Positions 61,564-64,000 of a stretch of DNA of 64,000 nt are shown piece by piece. Positions within the stretch are counted from its first letter, which is position 1. Every line of letters begins with the position of its first letter. This stretch comes from Streptomyces sp. Mut1 (GTDB taxonomy: Bacteria; Actinomycetota; Actinomycetes; Streptomycetales; Streptomycetaceae), in contig NZ_CP120997.1 in NCBI RefSeq assembly GCF_030719295.1, positions 3,972,501 through 4,036,500 on the forward strand. Reading direction: 5' to 3'. The notes below the pieces were generated by a model. The model was not told the DNA's origin. It saw only the letters and a list, made by a program, of their open reading frames with translations, and searched no databases. Made by a program: the position numbers and the translations under genes.

Positions 61564-64000
61564 GGTCCCCCCCAGGTGGGGGACGCCCCGGCGTACGGGC
61601 CGTCCCGATGGATGCGCCAGAGGCCGGGCCGTATCTCCACGGCCCCGAAACCCGCCCCCGGTTCATCGGCGGGGATGTCCAGCGCCCGCAGCGAGCGCCG
61701 TGCGTACATCCGCAGCCCGGGATCGTCCAGCGCGCCCGCCAGTGTCAGGCACTCCTCGAACCAGACCCGGGCCGCCTCCGGCCCTTCCTGGGCCAGCGCC
61801 ACCAGGGCCCGGGCCCGCGCCGCCTCGTAACGCCCCCGGGGATGGCCGGGCGCGGACAGGACGGCCAGGGCAGGTTCCAGCAGCCCCGCCGCCTCACCGG
61901 CCGACCCGCCGTCCAGGAGGAGTTCGGCCAGCCCCACCAGCGCCCGCCCCGCCTCCTCCTCGTCCCCGCACTCCCGGGCCAGCTCCAGCGCCCGCGCGAA
62001 CAGGTCCCGGGCGCGCGTGGAGCGCCGGTAGCGGGAGGCGAGTTCGGCGAGCAGCCGCAGCATCCGGGCCTCGGCCGGGCGGTCGGCGCACCGCCGCGCG
62101 GCGTCCAGGGCCAGCGCGTAGCACTCCTCCTCGGCCCCGGAGTCGGGCGGCGCGCACCCGGCGAGGCCGTCCGTCAGCCGTACGGTCAGCTCCCACAGCC
62201 CGGCCTCGTGCGCGGCGCGGGCCAGCCGGACGAGGCCGGGCGCGTCCGGTGCGGTGGCGCGCCGGGGCTCCGCCGCGTCCCGCGCGTACGCCAGGCACAC
62301 CCGCCGCACCGCGGCCCGGACGCTCGCCGGGTCCTCCTCGCCGGCCAGCCGTTCGGCGGCGAGCAGCCGCAGCAGCTCCGGCAGCCGCCACCCGTCCCGG
62401 TCCGCCTCCACCAGCCGGTCGTCGGCCAGCCCTTCGAGCGCGGCGAGCGCCCGCGCCTCGGTCAGGTCCAGGGCGGCGGCGGCCCGCGCGGCGTCGAACG
62501 GGCCCGGCGGCAGCAGGGACAGCAGCCGGAACTCCCGGCGCCGCCCCTGTGCGCACCCCTCGTACGCCGTGAGCAGCCGGGCCCGTACGTCGATGTCCCC
62601 GGCGCGCAGCGCGTCGAGCCGGCCGTCCTCCGCGCGCAGCCGGGCGGTCAGGGTGGCGGGGGTCCAGTGCGGCCGGGCCGCGAGCTGGGCGGCGGCGGCC
62701 CGCACGGCGAGCGGGAGCCGCCCGCACAGCTCGGCGACGGCCCCGGCCTCGTCGGCGGTGATCCGGCCGCCCTCGCCGTGCCCGCCGAACAGCCGCACCA
62801 GCTGCCGGGACTCCTCCGGACGCCACGGCCCCAGGAGCACGGTGCGCAGCCCCGGCAGCCCGGCCGGCACCCGGCGTGCGGTGAGCAGCACGGTGTGGCC
62901 CAGCGGCAGCAGCGGCCGTACCTCGGCCTCGGAGGTCACCCCGTCCACCACGAGCAGCGCCCGGCGGCCCCGCGCGGGGGCGGGGGACGGCGGGCGCCCG
63001 CCGCCGCTCAGGTCCCAGAGGCGCAGTCCGCCGGGGAAGGCGTCGGCGGCCCGGTGCGCGGCCAGGAACGCCAGTGCCGTCTTCCCGACGCCCGGCATGC
63101 CGGTCACGGCGACGACATCGCCGCCCGTGTCCGACGTGCCGCGCAACAGCCTGTCCACCAAAGCGAGTTCGTCCGCGCGCCCGACGAACGAGGCGTCGGC
63201 GGCGGGCAGCGCGGTGTCCCCGCCCCGGACGCCGCCCCCCGGGCCACCGGGACCGGCGTCCGGTTCGGGCCGCGCGAGAGCGGGGTCGCCCTCCAGGATG
63301 AGCCGCTGGAGCCTGCGGGTCCCCGGACCGGGCTCGATGCCCAGCTCCTCCACCAGGGTCTGCCGCAGCCGCGCGAACACCCGCAGCGCCTCGGCCTGCC
63401 GCCCGCACCGGTACAGCGCCACCATCAGATGCGCGTGGAACTCCTCCCGCAGCGGGTACTCCGCCGCCAGCTCACGCAGTTCCGGTACGAGTTCCCGGTG
63501 CATCCCGAGGTGCAGCTCGGCCCGCACCCGCTCGTCCAGGGCCGTGGTCCGCGCCTCGTCCAGGCGTACGGCCGCGCCCTCCAGCAGCGGCCCGTGCGGG
63601 ATGTCCCCGAGCAGCGGCCCCCGCCACAGGGCGAGCGCCCGGCGCTGGAGACCGGCGGCGGCGGCGAAGTCCCCGTCGTGCAGGGCCCGGTGGCCGCGCC
63701 CGGACAGGTCGAGGAAGGCGGTGGCGTCGAGTTCGTCCGGGGTGACCCGCACCAGGTATCCCGGGCGGCGGGTGACCAGCGTGTCCCGGCCGTGGTGCGG
63801 GTCGGCGGTGCGCAGCGCCTTGCGCAGGTGGGACACGTACACCTGGAGCGTCGTCGGGGCGGTGCGCGGCGGGGAGTCGGGCCACAGCTCGTCGATGAGG
63901 GTGTCCACCGACACGACCTCGTTCGCCCGGACCAGCAACGTACCCAGGACACCCCGCAGTTTGGCGGCCTGCGGCGCGCCGCCGCTGACCTCCAGAGGGC
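61554..64000 (-). CDS. Large SARP (AfsR-type) regulator, 5'-truncated by the window edge
   Basis: The visible part is about 815 residues. It begins inside the winged-helix DNA-binding domain (AKLRGVLGTLLVRANEVVSVD is in frame past 63938, so the gene continues beyond the edge). The bacterial transcriptional activation domain follows (RVRAELHLGMHRELVPEL to FARLRQTLVEELGIEPG). Next come an NB-ARC ATPase with GMPGVGKTAL and C-terminal helical repeats. This is the layout of AfsR-like large SARPs, which bind direct repeats near promoters. It heads the minus-strand regulator operon. Possible target repeats are noted at 39244-39278. Confidence 0.93.
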   Translation of the reverse strand, partial: PLEVSGGAPQAAKLRGVLGTLLVRANEVVSVDTLIDELWPDSPPRTAPTTLQVYVSHLRKALRTADPHHGRDTLVTRRPGYLVRVTPDELDATAFLDLSGRGHRALHDGDFAAAAGLQRRALALWRGPLLGDIPHGPLLEGAAVRLDEARTTALDERVRAELHLGMHRELVPELRELAAEYPLREEFHAHLMVALYRCGRQAEALRVFARLRQTLVEELGIEPGPGTRRLQRLILEGDPALARPEPDAGPGGPGGGVRGGDTALPAADASFVGRADELALVDRLLRGTSDTGGDVVAVTGMPGVGKTALAFLAAHRAADAFPGGLRLWDLSGGGRPPSPAPARGRRALLVVDGVTSEAEVRPLLPLGHTVLLTARRVPAGLPGLRTVLLGPWRPEESRQLVRLFGGHGEGGRITADEAGAVAELCGRLPLAVRAAAAQLAARPHWTPATLTARLRAEDGRLDALRAGDIDVRARLLTAYEGCAQGRRREFRLLSLLPPGPFDAARAAAALDLTEARALAALEGLADDRLVEADRDGWRLPELLRLLAAERLAGEEDPASVRAAVRRVCLAYARDAAEPRRATAPDAPGLVRLARAAHEAGLWELTVRLTDGLAGCAPPDSGAEEECYALALDAARRCADRPAEARMLRLLAELASRYRRSTRARDLFARALELARECGDEEEAGRALVGLAELLLDGGSAGEAAGLLEPALAVLSAPGHPRGRYEAARARALVALAQEGPEAARVWFEECLTLAGALDDPGLRMYARRSLRALDIPADEPGAGFGAVEIRPGLWRIHRDGPYAGASPTWGGPCR

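Overview
The window is a block of secondary-metabolite genes from a high-GC actinomycete, almost certainly Streptomyces or a close relative. The support is very high GC with strong third-position bias, modular type I polyketide synthases (PKS), large LuxR and SARP/AfsR-type regulators, Sfp-type phosphopantetheinyl transferases, and a perfect actinobacterial parS palindrome. No rRNA, tRNA, CRISPR array, insertion sequence or integrase was seen. The first gene enters from the left edge and the last leaves at the right edge.

Left part (1-26.7 kb): the end of a modular type I PKS. In order there is a partial KR-ACP, a KS-AT-ACP protein, a KS-AT-KR-ACP protein, and one giant protein with three KS-AT-DH-KR-ACP modules and a terminal thioesterase. 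All five complete AT domains carry the malonyl-type HAFH motif. If the genes are used in order, the carboxyl end of the chain should be a 2,4,6-triene followed by a 9-hydroxyl and an 11-ketone (inference).

Middle part (26.9-39.2 kb): a set of genes like those that supply beta-amino acid starters for macrolactams of the vicenistatin/incednine type. It holds a KamA-family radical SAM aminomutase, a PLP fold-type I enzyme, a free ACP, two amino-acid-type AMP ligases, a VinK-like free acyltransferase and an alpha/beta hydrolase. An MFS exporter and a secreted quinoprotein dehydrogenase lie among them. The PKS product is therefore probably a polyene macrolactam with a starter such as 3-aminobutyrate (inference).

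Second pathway (39.35-50.2 kb): a compact, translationally coupled eight-gene operon. Its order is fatty acyl-AMP ligase, acyl-CoA dehydrogenase, ACP, KS-AT-ACP PKS, KASIII, FkbH-like protein, ACP and phosphopantetheinyl transferase. The KASIII-FkbH-ACP trio is the signature of tetronate formation from glyceryl-ACP. With the fatty acyl front end it predicts a self-contained acyl-tetronate (RK-682-like) pathway inside a macrolactam cluster. This is the most interesting system in the window. The PKS gene of this operon also carries a perfect parS site.

Right part (50.2-64 kb): regulation and accessory genes. There is a TrmB/LuxR-like regulator, a small secreted peptide, a second phosphopantetheinyl transferase, a metallophosphoesterase, a large LuxR (LAL) regulator and a degenerate prenyl-synthase-like protein. 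A minus-strand operon follows, made of a SARP, an ATPase-LuxR regulator and an AMP-ligase-like protein that has lost its ATP-binding loop. Intrinsic hairpins between converging genes divide the region into transcription units.
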